Below are positions 15,507-25,449 of a stretch of DNA of 64,000 nucleotides, one piece after another. The stretch comes from Pedobacter sp. PACM 27299 (GTDB taxonomy: Bacteria > Bacteroidota > Bacteroidia > Sphingobacteriales > Sphingobacteriaceae), in the NCBI RefSeq assembly GCF_001412655.1, contig NZ_CP012996.1, positions 2,604,001 to 2,668,000 of the forward strand, in the 5' to 3' direction. The notes under the pieces are model-generated. The model was not told where the DNA came from. It ran no database searches and was given only the letters and a program-made list of their open reading frames with translations. A program made the translations under genes and the position numbers. Positions within the stretch are counted from its first letter, which is position 1. Every line of letters starts with the position of its first letter.

Positions 15507-16847
15507 ATGAACCAAACGATCAATGAATTTATGAGTAAAGTAGCATCTCGCAATACTCATGAACCAGAATTTTTACAAGCAGTCTATGAAGTAGCAGAAT
15601 CTATTATCCCTTTTACAGAAGAAAACCTGAAATATAAGGTAAATAAGGTTTTAGAACGTATTGTTGAACCTGAACGTGTGATCATTTTTAGAGTACCCTG
15701 GTTAAATGACAAAGGAGAAGTAGAAGTAAACCGTGGTTTTAGAGTGCAGATGAACAGCGCAATTGGCCCATATAAAGGCGGTTTGCGTTTCCATCCTTCA
15801 GTGACACTGAGCGTGCTAAAATTCCTTGCTTTTGAGCAGGTGTTTAAAAATAGCTTAACCGGCCTGCCAATGGGTGGTGGAAAAGGTGGCGCAGATTTCG
15901 ACCCTAAAGGGAAATCTGATGCGGAAGTCATGAAATTCTGCCAGAGCTTCATGACGGAATTGTACCGCCATGTGGGTGCTGATATTGATGTGCCAGCCGG
16001 CGATATTGGCGTAGGTGCCAGAGAAATCGGTTACTTGTTTGGTCAATATAAACGTATAAAAGGAGAGTTTACAGGTGTGCTAACCGGTAAAGGCTTTGAA
16101 TGGGGTGGCAGTTTGATCCGTCAGGAAGCCACCGGTTACGGCGTGGTTTATTTCGTAGAAGAAATGCTGAATGTCAAAAATGATTCCTTAAAAGGGAAAA
16201 ATGTAGTGATTTCAGGTTCTGGAAATGTAGCCCAGTTTACCGTAGAAAAATGTATTCAGGTAGGGGCAAAGGTATTGACTATGTCTGATTCAGAAGGTTT
16301 TGTTTATGATCCACAGGGGATTGATACAGAAAAGCTAAAGTTCATCATGGAACTTAAAAATGTACGTAGAGGTAGAATTAAGGAGTATGCAGATCAATAT
16401 AACTGTCAGTATTTTCCAAATGAAAAACCTTGGCGCATTAAATGTGACATTGCTTTCCCGAACGCAACACAGAATGAACTGGACGAAAGTGATGCAGAAT
16501 TGTTAGTGAACAATGGCTGTATCTGTGTGGCAGAAGGCGCTAATATGCCAACCACACCTAAAGCTATCCATGTTTTTGAACGTGCGAAAATCTTATATGC
16601 GCCAGGTAAAGCGGCCAATGCAGGTGGAGTAGCCGTTTCCGGCCTGGAAATGTCTCAAAACTCTCAGCGTTACTCTTGGGATAGAGAAGAAATTGATGGT
16701 AAATTGAAAGTGATCATCTCACAGATCCATAAAACCTGTATGAAATACGGTCAGGAAGCTGATGGCTATATCAATTATGGTAAAGGCGCAAACATCGCAG
16801 GATTTGTAAAAGTGGCGGATGCCATGATTGCACAAGGAATCGTTTAA
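15507..16847 (+). CDS. gdhA: Glutamate dehydrogenase (NADP-type, hexameric)
   Basis: 446 residues, the normal length for the hexameric family that interconverts glutamate with 2-oxoglutarate and ammonium. The substrate-binding segment GPYKGGLRFHPSV and the catalytic Lys K126 (PMGGGKGGADFDP) are present, along with D166 in PAGDIGVG. The Rossmann domain begins near NVVISGSGNVAQFTVEKC. NADP preference is assumed from similarity to bacterial GdhA and was not tested. It is a single-gene unit with a terminator on each side. Confidence 0.96.
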   Translation: MNQTINEFMSKVASRNTHEPEFLQAVYEVAESIIPFTEENLKYKVNKVLERIVEPERVIIFRVPWLNDKGEVEVNRGFRVQMNSAIGPYKGGLRFHPSVTLSVLKFLAFEQVFKNSLTGLPMGGGKGGADFDPKGKSDAEVMKFCQSFMTELYRHVGADIDVPAGDIGVGAREIGYLFGQYKRIKGEFTGVLTGKGFEWGGSLIRQEATGYGVVYFVEEMLNVKNDSLKGKNVVISGSGNVAQFTVEKCIQVGAKVLTMSDSEGFVYDPQGIDTEKLKFIMELKNVRRGRIKEYADQYNCQYFPNEKPWRIKCDIAFPNATQNELDESDAELLVNNGCICVAEGANMPTTPKAIHVFERAKILYAPGKAANAGGVAVSGLEMSQNSQRYSWDREEIDGKLKVIISQIHKTCMKYGQEADGYINYGKGANIAGFVKVADAMIAQGIV

Positions 16848-16875
16848 ATCACTAAAATATAGCCATAATAAGGCT

Positions 16876-16924
16876 AAAAGGCTGAGCACTGATCTGTTAA
16901 AAGGGAGGTGCTCAGCCTTTTTTT
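16876..16924 (+). terminator. Terminator of gdhA
   Basis: A 14-bp stem (AAAAGGCTGAGCAC with its complement at 16908-16921) followed by a T-run; it starts 29 bp after the gdhA stop codon. Confidence 0.9.
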
Positions 16925-17050
16925 GTTGATTTTTAAATCATATTTTAGCTTTTCGTACCAGATTTAGGGTGTCGATCCCATATTTTGTAAGCAATTACCG
17001 CCTTTTGTATTCTTGTATCAGATTATAAACTGATAATTGATGCTGAACCT

Positions 17051-18541
17051 ATGAAAAATAAACTGCTTACCCACGAAATTCTTATCGTTGTATTGTTTTC
17101 CACAATACTGGTCATTAAAGCGATTTTTCCAGATGGATTTTTGAATGGCTTCTCTGAGCTCCCTGTTTTACTACCGCGTATTGGCGTGATCCTGCTCTTT
17201 TTAGCGGTGTATTTATGGATCAATCTGTTCAGTATCCCGTCTTTCTTAAAGTGGAAAAACAACCATTTTTTCGCCTGGATCTTGCTGCTGGTTCAATTGC
17301 TGGGTTTGAGTTTTTTACTTGGGCTGGGAGTGAATGCAGCCAGCTACTATGCAAATCCAGCCCAGTCTAATTATGGAGGTTACGCGCTTTTTGCCTGGCT
17401 GGGCTATAATGATGCGCCTTTAAAATCCATTTCGGCAGGCTGGGATAGGGCTTTCATCATCCTTGCTGTATATGGTATTTACGCTGCTTTCAGGACTTAT
17501 GTCATCTGTAAAATTGAAAACTCAGGCCCAAAAAGACGTTATTATACTTTGATCGTAAATCAGGTTTCCGGCTTTTTAGTGTTCTATTTGCTCTGTCCTG
17601 CATTTCTTTTTAATTTCAATCTGATCAGCAATGATGGCTTTTACACCGCCTATTTTATTGTGGTTACATCTATGGTGTTGGTTTATGTAACTAATACTTG
17701 CTGGTTGTTTCCCAGGTATTTAAAAGTGGGTAAGATTACTGTTGGTTTTCTGCTGAGGCTGCTCTGCTCTACCTGCTTATACTCTTTTCCATTGTTCTCA
17801 TTTTTTAGTCATTGGGGAGCACTTCCCCTTTTGTGGATGGAGAACTGGGCTGTTCAATTGTTATTTACGGTGCCTTTCAGCTGGTGGATCTACCGCCAGG
17901 GAAATCAACAGGTATTGGAGTTAAGAAATGCCGTGATGGAATTGACACGTTCAAAGGCAGACCTGCAGTTTTTACGGAGTCAGATTAATCCTCACTTCCT
18001 GTTTAATGCACTGAACACCTTGTATGGAACAGCCTTGATCGATGGCTCAAAAAGAACGGCCAATGGGATCCAGATGCTAGGGGATATGATGCGCTTTATG
18101 TTAGAGGACAACCATCAGGACTTTATCCCGATGCAGGATGAGGTCGCTTACCTGGAAAACTATATCGCCCTGCAGAAACTACGCACCCTGCCTTCAGATC
18201 AAATCAAAGTAGAAGCTGATCTGGAGCTTTCACAATGCCAGCATTTAATTGCACCAATGCTGCTGATCCCTTTCGTAGAAAATGCATTTAAGCATGGGAT
18301 AGATCCAGATGAAAAGTCCTGGGTGTGTATGGAATTGTCATGTACAGCAGATGGTATTCGTTTTAAGGTGCGAAATAGCCTTCCTAAGGTCTTGTATACT
18401 GATCCGGAAAGAAAGTCGCCAGGAGTAGGTTTGAATAATGTCAGAGAAAGGCTATTGCTGTTTTATAAAGGAAGGTATCAATTGAAATACGGCCCTGTTG
18501 AAAATGAATTTATCGCTGAATTAACCCTTAAAATCTCATGA
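17051..18541 (+). CDS. LytS/YehU-type membrane sensor histidine kinase
   Basis: 496 residues. About seven to eight membrane helices occupy residues 8-280 and are followed by a short coiled segment. The His_kinase core carries phospho-acceptor H315 in SQINPHFLFNALNTLYG. The ATPase part has the N-box (LLIPFVENAFKHGI) and G-box (PGVGLNNVRERLLLFY). There is no obvious periplasmic sensor domain beyond the loops. Its stop codon overlaps the start of the LytTR regulator (ATGA), and a TonB receptor follows in the same operon. Confidence 0.93.
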   Translation: MKNKLLTHEILIVVLFSTILVIKAIFPDGFLNGFSELPVLLPRIGVILLFLAVYLWINLFSIPSFLKWKNNHFFAWILLLVQLLGLSFLLGLGVNAASYYANPAQSNYGGYALFAWLGYNDAPLKSISAGWDRAFIILAVYGIYAAFRTYVICKIENSGPKRRYYTLIVNQVSGFLVFYLLCPAFLFNFNLISNDGFYTAYFIVVTSMVLVYVTNTCWLFPRYLKVGKITVGFLLRLLCSTCLYSFPLFSFFSHWGALPLLWMENWAVQLLFTVPFSWWIYRQGNQQVLELRNAVMELTRSKADLQFLRSQINPHFLFNALNTLYGTALIDGSKRTANGIQMLGDMMRFMLEDNHQDFIPMQDEVAYLENYIALQKLRTLPSDQIKVEADLELSQCQHLIAPMLLIPFVENAFKHGIDPDEKSWVCMELSCTADGIRFKVRNSLPKVLYTDPERKSPGVGLNNVRERLLLFYKGRYQLKYGPVENEFIAELTLKIS

Positions 18542-19287
18542 TCAGCACCGAAAACCCATCCGCTTTGAGCGCAATAGCGATCGATGATGAACCCATCGCG
18601 CTGGAAGTGATTAAAAATCTTTCTTCGGAAGTGGCATGTATCCAGCTTGTTGCCTGTTTTACCAGGACTAAAGATGCCTTGGCTTACCTTCAGCAGGAGG
18701 GAGCAGACCTGATTTTCCTGGACATTAAAATGCCCGGACTTTCCGGAATCGACTTTCTGAAGTCGCTTTCTAAACCCCCAATGGTGATTTTTACTACTGC
18801 TTACTCGGAACATGCGGTCCAGAGTTTTGAATTGGATGCGATAGACTATCTTTTGAAACCATTCTCATTTCCGCGATTTCTGAAAGCATGTAATAAGGCT
18901 TTTGAACATGATCAGCTCCGCCAGCAGCAGCAGGCTGTACCGCAGCATCCATCAGCTGTCATTTTTATTAAAAGTGGATATGAGCTGATCAAGGTGGTGC
19001 TGGAAGATTTGCTGTATGCCGAAAGTGTAGGCAATTATGTGCAGTTCGTTTCAACAGCCGGAATGGTACGATCCCGCTTAACGATGGTAGAAGCAGAGGC
19101 TTTGTTATCCGCTCCGGCATTCGTTCGGGCGCACCGTTCTTTCCTCGTTTCCAGTGCAAGAATTAGTAAGCTTGATAAGCGAAATGTATGGCTCGGAGAC
19201 AAGCCCATTCCTGTCGGATCGATGTACCGATCCATGCTGGAACAGTCGGTTTTAACGAACCCAATCACCCCTCATCTCCTTAAATAA
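18538..19287 (+). CDS. LytTR-family response regulator
   Basis: 249 residues: a receiver domain with phospho-acceptor D62 (IFLDIKMPGLSG) and K108 in DYLLKPF, a linker (QLRQQQQA) and a LytTR DNA-binding domain (about 140-240; FVRAHRSFLVS, IPVGSMYRSML). It overlaps the kinase by 4 bp and ends 6 bp before the TonB receptor gene. This translationally coupled arrangement indicates that the pair and the receptor form one unit. Confidence 0.94.
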   Translation: MISTENPSALSAIAIDDEPIALEVIKNLSSEVACIQLVACFTRTKDALAYLQQEGADLIFLDIKMPGLSGIDFLKSLSKPPMVIFTTAYSEHAVQSFELDAIDYLLKPFSFPRFLKACNKAFEHDQLRQQQQAVPQHPSAVIFIKSGYELIKVVLEDLLYAESVGNYVQFVSTAGMVRSRLTMVEAEALLSAPAFVRAHRSFLVSSARISKLDKRNVWLGDKPIPVGSMYRSMLEQSVLTNPITPHLLK

Positions 19288-19293
19288 ATAGCC

Positions 19294-22068
19294 ATGTTAC
19301 TCAAATGTTTAATGACCATTGTATGGTCAGCAGGATTTTTTTTGCCCGGATTTTCTCAGTATTCAGTTAAAGTATCAGTATTGGATAGCGAAGTTAACTA
19401 TTTGATTTTAAATACTAATTTCGTTATAAGAAAACATGGTGTGCTGCAAAATTCGACCAAAGCAACTGCTAACGGCCGCTTTGAATTAAGGGGCTTGACA
19501 GCGGGTCGGTTTTCCTTATTGCTCAGCTGCATTGGCTATCAGGATTACCATTCGGAATTTGAGTTGAGTCCAGAAAATCCAGTCCTTGATCTTGGCAGGA
19601 TTACCCTATTGATGAAAACTAATTTATTGAAAGAAGTGAGGATTTTAGGGACCGTCGATCCCATCCGGATCAAAGGAGATACTACGGAATATAATGCGCT
19701 TGCCTTCCGGTCGAACTTGAATGATAAAGTGGAAAGTTTGCTGAAACAGCTGCCTGGAATCTCAGTGGATAAAGATGGAAAGTTGACCGCTCAAGGTCGG
19801 ACGATCGACAAAGTATTGCTGGATGGGCAGGAGTTTTTTGGTGATGATCCTACCTTGGCTACCCGGAATATTCGTACAGATATGGTGGATAAGATCCAGC
19901 TATTTGAGAAAAAAAGCGACCTGGCAGTGCTCATTGGCAGGAACGATGGGAAAGGAGTAAGGACGATGAACATCAAACTCAAAGCGGATAAAAAGAAGGG
20001 TTATTTTGGTAAAACAGAAGCAGGAATAGGAAATGGCGGTTATGCCGCCACCCAGATGATGGGGAATTATTTTAATGGTCAGCAGCAGATCTCAGTTTAT
20101 GGAGTAGCCGGGAACAATGGGGCGACGAGTTTGAATTGGCAGGATAACGCCAAATACGCCTCTTCTAACGTAGATATTTCTGTTTCGGGGTATATGATTG
20201 ACTTGGTTGGATACGATGAACTGGAGTCACGTAACGGCAATTACAGTGGACAAGGGATTCCGTTAGCCAGGACTTCAGGTTTACATTATGAGAATAAATG
20301 GAATAAAAATGAAAACAGCCTCAACTTCAATTATAAAATCGGGTCGTTAAAAACTACCGGGACACAGGAGATCAGTAGTCAGAATAGCCTGCCATCTGGC
20401 CTGGTCAGCAGCTCTGCCGCTGAAGAATTTAGTAATGAAGTGTTCCGGCAAAAGCTGGATGTCAGATTTGATTTAAAGCTTACAAATGATGCAAACCTGA
20501 AAATCACAGTGAATGGGGGGCTAAAAAATAGAGCAGCCAAGCACAGTGCTTTATCCAGTCTGTTGCTGCATCGGGAAGATTCAGCTGGACTCATGAAGGA
20601 AACTGAAAACTTTAGATATTTGTCGGAAGATTCAAAAGAACAGCATTTTATGGCTTCTGCTTTATACTTGAGGAAGCTGAAAAAAGAAGGTCGGACTTTC
20701 ACAATTGGGCTCATGACTTCATTGGAACAGCAGCAGATGAATGGGCAGCTCAAGTCCAATACCACAGTTTCACAAATGGATCCAGCCATTGAAAATATTG
20801 ATCAGAATAAAATCAGTAATATTTCCAATCAAGGGCTTTACATGAACGCGACCTATTCAGAACCTGTTTCGAAATCATTGCTGTTATTGCTCAATTATGG
20901 CTTAGGAGGAAGCAATAACGGGATGAGCAGGTTTTCATTCGATCGTTTAAATGAGCAGCTCCTGAATACACCAGATCCTCTGTATAGTAATGATTTTGAG
21001 CTGGGCCAGCTTGGACAGGAAGCAGGACTAAGTTTCAGCCTGGCGAAGCAAAAGGTGTTGCTTAATTTTGTGTTAAAAGGGAGTGTGGTTGCCTTTAAGC
21101 AAAGGGATAGGGCGACTAAAAGTCAATCCGATCGAAGCTTTCTGCTCTGGCATCCACAGCTTAATTTTCAGTATACCCTTTCGCCGCAGCGCAGCATTCG
21201 TTTCAATTATGAGGGAAATACAGCTGCACCAGCAATTGCCAAATTGCAGCCGGTTTTGATAAATGATGATCCACTAAACATCAGCCAGGGAAATCCGCTC
21301 CTAAGCCCCTCATTTAGCCAAACTTTTTTTATCGGATACCAGTCTTATCATCCTGATAATGGGGAGCTAATCGGTGTGTTTGCGAATTACGGAACTGTGA
21401 TGCGGCCAATTGTCAATAAGATACAAACTGATACTGCAGGGAAAACATTTACGCAGTTTATAAACCTTCAGCATTTTCCATCCAGAAGTTTGAATCTTTC
21501 TTTATTTTATGACAGGAGGGTTAAAACCTTGGATATGAGTGTTGGGGTGAATTTCAATGTGAACGGTAATACCAGTTACCATATATCAAATGAAGTGCTC
21601 AATAAACTGGATGATTATACTTACAAAGTGCAAATGAGGTTTTCTAAACTGATGCCCAACGCGTATGAATTTAACCTGAGTTTGGGCCCTTCGTACACCC
21701 TAGGCGGTGCTTCATTACAGCCTGATTACCACAATAATGGAAAAGGTTTCCTAGGGGATGGGAATTTTACGGTATACCTGCCTTTCAGGCTTCAAACGAT
21801 GGTCACAGCTGCTTATCAATACTTTGGTAAAACAGCCGTCTTTGATCAGGGGCTTTCAAGAATGATAGTCAATGCCTCCCTCAGCAAAGTTTTTTTAAAA
21901 GAAAACACTTTGAAGGTTGCGCTATCGGGAAGCGATTTATTGAACCAGAACGTTGGATTCAATAGGAGTAGCGCTGGTCATCTCATCAGTCATCGGAGTT
22001 TTACAGTCATTAAGCGGTATTTTATGCTTGGACTGACTTATGACCTGAATAAAATGAAATCTCAATAA
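19294..22068 (+). CDS. TonB-dependent outer-membrane receptor co-encoded with LytS/LytTR
   Basis: 924 residues. A signal peptide (to about residue 21) precedes a carboxypeptidase-regulatory-like domain (about 24-105; GRFELRGLTAGRFSLLLSCIGYQDY). A plug-like region has the phrase QLPGISVDKDGKLTAQGRTI and a V-L-L-D-G-Q-E motif, and is followed by a long outer-membrane beta-barrel (OMP_b-brl family). The cargo is unknown and no SusD or lipoprotein partner is adjacent. The stop codon lies in a 15-bp tandem repeat. Confidence 0.88.
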   Translation: MLLKCLMTIVWSAGFFLPGFSQYSVKVSVLDSEVNYLILNTNFVIRKHGVLQNSTKATANGRFELRGLTAGRFSLLLSCIGYQDYHSEFELSPENPVLDLGRITLLMKTNLLKEVRILGTVDPIRIKGDTTEYNALAFRSNLNDKVESLLKQLPGISVDKDGKLTAQGRTIDKVLLDGQEFFGDDPTLATRNIRTDMVDKIQLFEKKSDLAVLIGRNDGKGVRTMNIKLKADKKKGYFGKTEAGIGNGGYAATQMMGNYFNGQQQISVYGVAGNNGATSLNWQDNAKYASSNVDISVSGYMIDLVGYDELESRNGNYSGQGIPLARTSGLHYENKWNKNENSLNFNYKIGSLKTTGTQEISSQNSLPSGLVSSSAAEEFSNEVFRQKLDVRFDLKLTNDANLKITVNGGLKNRAAKHSALSSLLLHREDSAGLMKETENFRYLSEDSKEQHFMASALYLRKLKKEGRTFTIGLMTSLEQQQMNGQLKSNTTVSQMDPAIENIDQNKISNISNQGLYMNATYSEPVSKSLLLLLNYGLGGSNNGMSRFSFDRLNEQLLNTPDPLYSNDFELGQLGQEAGLSFSLAKQKVLLNFVLKGSVVAFKQRDRATKSQSDRSFLLWHPQLNFQYTLSPQRSIRFNYEGNTAAPAIAKLQPVLINDDPLNISQGNPLLSPSFSQTFFIGYQSYHPDNGELIGVFANYGTVMRPIVNKIQTDTAGKTFTQFINLQHFPSRSLNLSLFYDRRVKTLDMSVGVNFNVNGNTSYHISNEVLNKLDDYTYKVQMRFSKLMPNAYEFNLSLGPSYTLGGASLQPDYHNNGKGFLGDGNFTVYLPFRLQTMVTAAYQYFGKTAVFDQGLSRMIVNASLSKVFLKENTLKVALSGSDLLNQNVGFNRSSAGHLISHRSFTVIKRYFMLGLTYDLNKMKSQ

Positions 22069-22093
22069 ATGATAGCCCAATAAATGATAGCCC
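22064..22093. repeat. 15-bp tandem duplication at a stop codon
   Basis: AATAAATGATAGCCC occurs twice in perfect tandem. The TAA of the TonB receptor is within the first copy, so the duplication recreates the same stop codon downstream. A CAATA/TATTG hairpin follows (22108-22122). Confidence 0.8.
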
Positions 22094-22129
22094 AATACCT
22101 GGCGGTTCAATAAAAACTATTGAGGTGTT

Positions 22130-23011
22130 TTAACCTTCAATACTGTGTTTTACAAACAATAAACAGGCATCGCTTTCCAGGTAGAGCACTTCATTTGCCA
22201 CACTGCCCATAAACAGTGTCGTCACAGAAGTAACCCCTTGAACACCCATAATCAATACATCTGCCCGTTCTTTTTTAACATGATACATTAATGCGGAGGC
22301 GATATTTTTATCTTCTGCGGGGATCACCTTTAAGGGCGTAGCAGTTGGATAAAGCTTCGCCCACTTTTCCGATTTCAGCTTCAGATCTTCCTGCGTATTC
22401 TTTTTGATTTCTGCAGTGGAAAGCCCAGGGAAGAACTTCCAGGACAATTTAGAGATGTTGATCGGCTGAAAAGTCAGCTCCGGTATCTGGTTATATTTCT
22501 TAATAAGGCTGCCCCATTGCATGACTTTAGCCGTATATTTTGAAAAATCTATGGCCTCTATTACTTTCGTTGGTTTAGGGTTATAGGTTTCCGGAACGAG
22601 CATGGTCTCAAAAGGAAGCATGCGGATCAGCTTATGAGCGAGCCCGCCATTGCCCTCCAGGTGCTGTTTATTGCCCAATATAGCCAGGTTGCTTTGCTTT
22701 TTCCTGGCCATCTTTTGAAAAGCCAGTTCTGTATAGTCCTCAAAACTGATCTCAACATCATAAGGCAATTGGTCGCCAAGCAGGGCAGGAATAGTATTAG
22801 AAAGTTTCTTTTTAAGCGTATTGGCTATGGTATTGAGCTGATCGAGGCTTTTAAAAGACTCAGGAAGCTCAGATTGTTTGATGTTATGAAAAAAAGTCAC
22901 CTTGTTTAGGGGCAGCAATTCGGACAATAGCTGGAGGTATTGAATGAGCGACTGGTCCATTTCAGAAAGATCCAGCCCTGCAATTACATTTATTTTCGGG
23001 GTTAATGCCAT
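22130..23011 (-). CDS. Tandem-domain universal stress protein (UspA family)
   Basis: 293 residues with two Usp domains. The first (about 5-140) begins KINVIAGLDLSEMD and contains LAILGNKQHLEGNGG; the second (about 148-290) begins KVIEAIDFSKYTAK and contains DVLIMGVQGVTSV with FMGSVANEVL. The last segment resembles the nucleotide-binding loop of ATP-binding Usp proteins, though the standard G-2x-G-9x-G-S/T spacing is not exact. It starts 21 bp after the BCCT transporter gene and is probably co-transcribed, which suggests a role in controlling or accompanying osmolyte uptake. Confidence 0.88.
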   Translation of the reverse strand: MALTPKINVIAGLDLSEMDQSLIQYLQLLSELLPLNKVTFFHNIKQSELPESFKSLDQLNTIANTLKKKLSNTIPALLGDQLPYDVEISFEDYTELAFQKMARKKQSNLAILGNKQHLEGNGGLAHKLIRMLPFETMLVPETYNPKPTKVIEAIDFSKYTAKVMQWGSLIKKYNQIPELTFQPINISKLSWKFFPGLSTAEIKKNTQEDLKLKSEKWAKLYPTATPLKVIPAEDKNIASALMYHVKKERADVLIMGVQGVTSVTTLFMGSVANEVLYLESDACLLFVKHSIEG

Positions 23012-23032
23012 GTTGTTTTCTTTGTTAAAGGG

Positions 23033-24616
23033 TTACTTCTGTTCAGACATCAGGTCTGAAATAGTGTCTCTATAGCTTTTCTCCTGCTTAGAACGCAGCT
23101 TCTTTTTATTCTTGTTCAGCTCTTCCTGCAGTCCTTTTTTCAGGCTGTAACACATCAGTAAAATGATGACGGCAAAAGGCAGTCCGGCAATAATCACGGC
23201 AGTCTGCAAGGCATCTAGTCCACCTCCCCAGAGTAAAACAATCGCGACTATCGCCTGTAGGAAAGCCCAGAAAACACGCTGTAATGGTGGGGTATAGGGG
23301 GCGTTACCTGAAGTGATGTTGTCGATCACCAGGGATCCTGAATCAGAAGAAGTGATGAAGAAAAAAGCGACCAGGAGGATGGCTAATCCTGATAAGATGG
23401 GGGTAAAAGGGATTTTCTGCAGGAATACAAAAAGGGCAGTGGAGATGTCGGAATTTACGGCAGCGATCAGGCTATGGTCGCCTTCCAGAATAAAATGAAG
23501 GGCGGTTCCACCAAATACAGTCATCCATAATAAAGTGATGATTGCAGGGACAATCAGAACGCCAAGGATAAATTCCTTCACGGTTCTTCCTTTCGAAATC
23601 CGCGCGATAAAACTGCCTACAAAAGGAGACCAGGCGATCCACCATGCCCAATAGAACACGGTCCAGGAATTTTGCCATCCCGATTGCCGGTAGCTGTCAT
23701 TCCAGGTGCTGATTTCGATGAAGTCGGCCAGATATGATCCCGTATTTTGTATGAAGCTTTTTAGCAGATAAATGGTCGGGCCAAGTGCAAAGACCAGCAG
23801 CATCAGCGCAAAAGCCATGATCATATTTCCCTGGCTCAGGAGTTTAACGCCCTTATCTAAGCCAGAAACCACTGAAATGGTGGCGATAGAAGTCACGATG
23901 ATGATGATAAAAGATTGGAGGGTGGTAGACATATCCCAGCCGAAAAGGAAATTTAAACCTGCATTCATTTGCTGTACCCCTAATCCCAGGGAAGTGGAAA
24001 GGCCAAACAAGGTGGCGATGACGGAAAGAATATCGATCGAATGTCCCCACCAGCCATGAATACGCTCTCCTAAAAAGGGGTAAAATAGCGAACGGAAGGT
24101 AAGCGGGAGTTTCTTGTTGAAAGAAAAGAAAGCAAGTGCAAGTCCGACTACCGCATAAATTGCCCAGGCATGGAGTCCCCAGTGTAAGGCCGTAAACTCC
24201 ATCGCTTGTATGGCCAGTTCCGGTTCGGAACCCGCCGGGCGCGGAGGGTGACTGAAATGGGAAACAGGCTCAGCAATGCTGAAAAACATAATTCCTATGC
24301 CCATTCCTGCACTGAACAGCATGGCAAACCAGGAAATGTTACTGAACTCCGGTTCCGCATCCTCTCCTCCAAGTCGGATTCTGCCAAACTTCCCAAAGGC
24401 CAGATACAAGCAGAAACCAAGGATAAAGTTGACGGTCAGGATTAAAAACCAACCCAGGTTTTGTGTAATCAACAGCTTTGTATTGTCGAACCAGGCGTCT
24501 AAGGATTTCTGAAAGAGCAGGCACAGTGCCAGGCTACATACAACCAGTAATATCGAGGTGTAAAAGACTGGTTTATTGATGACGAATTTAGAATTTCGCG
24601 GTTGATTCTTGAGCAT
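23033..24616 (-). CDS. BCCT family osmolyte transporter (betaine/carnitine/choline)
   Basis: 527 residues with about twelve membrane helices. The glycine stretch is [19 protein letters not shown] (103-121), and the Trp-rich signature region is [19 protein letters not shown], followed by [10 protein letters not shown]. Both are hallmarks of the Na+- or H+-coupled BCCT family that imports glycine betaine, choline or carnitine. The C-terminal tail is basic and charged ([10 protein letters not shown]), as in osmosensing members. A universal stress protein gene follows on the same strand after 21 bp. Substrate is not fixed by sequence alone. Confidence 0.93.
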   Translation of the reverse strand: MLKNQPRNSKFVINKPVFYTSILLVVCSLALCLLFQKSLDAWFDNTKLLITQNLGWFLILTVNFILGFCLYLAFGKFGRIRLGGEDAEPEFSNISWFAMLFSAGMGIGIMFFSIAEPVSHFSHPPRPAGSEPELAIQAMEFTALHWGLHAWAIYAVVGLALAFFSFNKKLPLTFRSLFYPFLGERIHGWWGHSIDILSVIATLFGLSTSLGLGVQQMNAGLNFLFGWDMSTTLQSFIIIIVTSIATISVVSGLDKGVKLLSQGNMIMAFALMLLVFALGPTIYLLKSFIQNTGSYLADFIEISTWNDSYRQSGWQNSWTVFYWAWWIAWSPFVGSFIARISKGRTVKEFILGVLIVPAIITLLWMTVFGGTALHFILEGDHSLIAAVNSDISTALFVFLQKIPFTPILSGLAILLVAFFFITSSDSGSLVIDNITSGNAPYTPPLQRVFWAFLQAIVAIVLLWGGGLDALQTAVIIAGLPFAVIILLMCYSLKKGLQEELNKNKKKLRSKQEKSYRDTISDLMSEQK

Positions 24617-24777
24617 GTTCCAGGTTTATGAAAGCATAACACAGTTTTTGTGATTAAGTTTCTGTTTTTGGCGCATTTACCCCTTAATATTGACGTTTTA
24701 CTCCCCTTTAATTCTAAAAATAGCTGTTTAACTTTAATCACAGTTATTGATCGGATTGAAAATAAAATCATAAAACC

Positions 24778-25272
24778 ATGGAAAACAACACCGTTAGTAA
24801 CAGAACGCAGGGGCTGCTGTCTTTATTTGACATACAAACCGGCTTTCTGGCGAAGGCAATTACAGGAATTTCGGAAGAAGATATGTACAACCGTTTAAAT
24901 ACGGAGGCAAACCATCTGGCCTGGCTGACCGGCTCTTTGGTGGGACAGCGGTTTTGGATGACTGCCGAGACCAATCCGGGGCTTAAGCAAACCGGATATG
25001 AGCTCTTTGCGGATCATAAAGGGATACAGGAAGGGACAAAGTATCCTACAAAAGAAGAATATTTGAAAGATTGGGAGATGATCAGCCCGATTGCCCGGGA
25101 AGCATTGCGGACAATCGATGATCAAAAGTTAGACAGTGAAATCGATATGGGTTTCATGAAAATGACTTATGATGAGATGATTACTTTTACGATTTATCGG
25201 GAAGCTAGTATCATTGGTCAGCTGGCATTGTGGAGAAGGTTGTTGGGTTATCCGGCACTGAAATACGATTAG
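24778..25272 (+). CDS. DinB-like four-helix protein
   Basis: 164 residues with the helical pattern of the DinB/YfiT superfamily: LLSLFDIQTGFLAKAITGI on helix 1, EANHLAWLTGSLVGQRFWM on helix 2, and a final YREASIIGQLALWRRLLG helix. DinB-like proteins are often metal-dependent transferases for low-molecular-weight thiols. The conserved His of helix 2 is present, but a complete three-His metal site is not clear here, so activity is uncertain. It is a single gene with a hairpin downstream. Confidence 0.75.
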   Translation: MENNTVSNRTQGLLSLFDIQTGFLAKAITGISEEDMYNRLNTEANHLAWLTGSLVGQRFWMTAETNPGLKQTGYELFADHKGIQEGTKYPTKEEYLKDWEMISPIAREALRTIDDQKLDSEIDMGFMKMTYDEMITFTIYREASIIGQLALWRRLLGYPALKYD

Positions 25273-25319
25273 CCTTCGTTTTTAAGAAGATCATTCCATT
25301 GATGATCGTGTTCATGATG

Positions 25320-25370
25320 CCGTTAATGTGCTGCTTAAAAAAGCAATCTGAAGCTCATTAACGGTATTTT
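25320..25370 (+). terminator. Hairpin with T-run after DinB-like gene
   Basis: CCGTTAATG (25320-25328) pairs with CATTAACGG (25356-25364), with a smaller TGCT/AGCA stem inside; TATTTTTA follows. It probably ends the DinB-like transcript. Confidence 0.6.
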
Positions 25371-25449
25371 TACTTGAGTTGCTGGGCTTTGAATCTTATA
25401 TTTATCAGCCAGCACGTGTAAAAAAACACACATCGGCTGCTCGAAACCT

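Noticed and set aside
24499..24771. 90-codon minus-strand frame upstream of the BCCT gene
   Set aside because: It overlaps the BCCT start in another frame and runs through AT-rich promoter sequence; composition is not protein-like.
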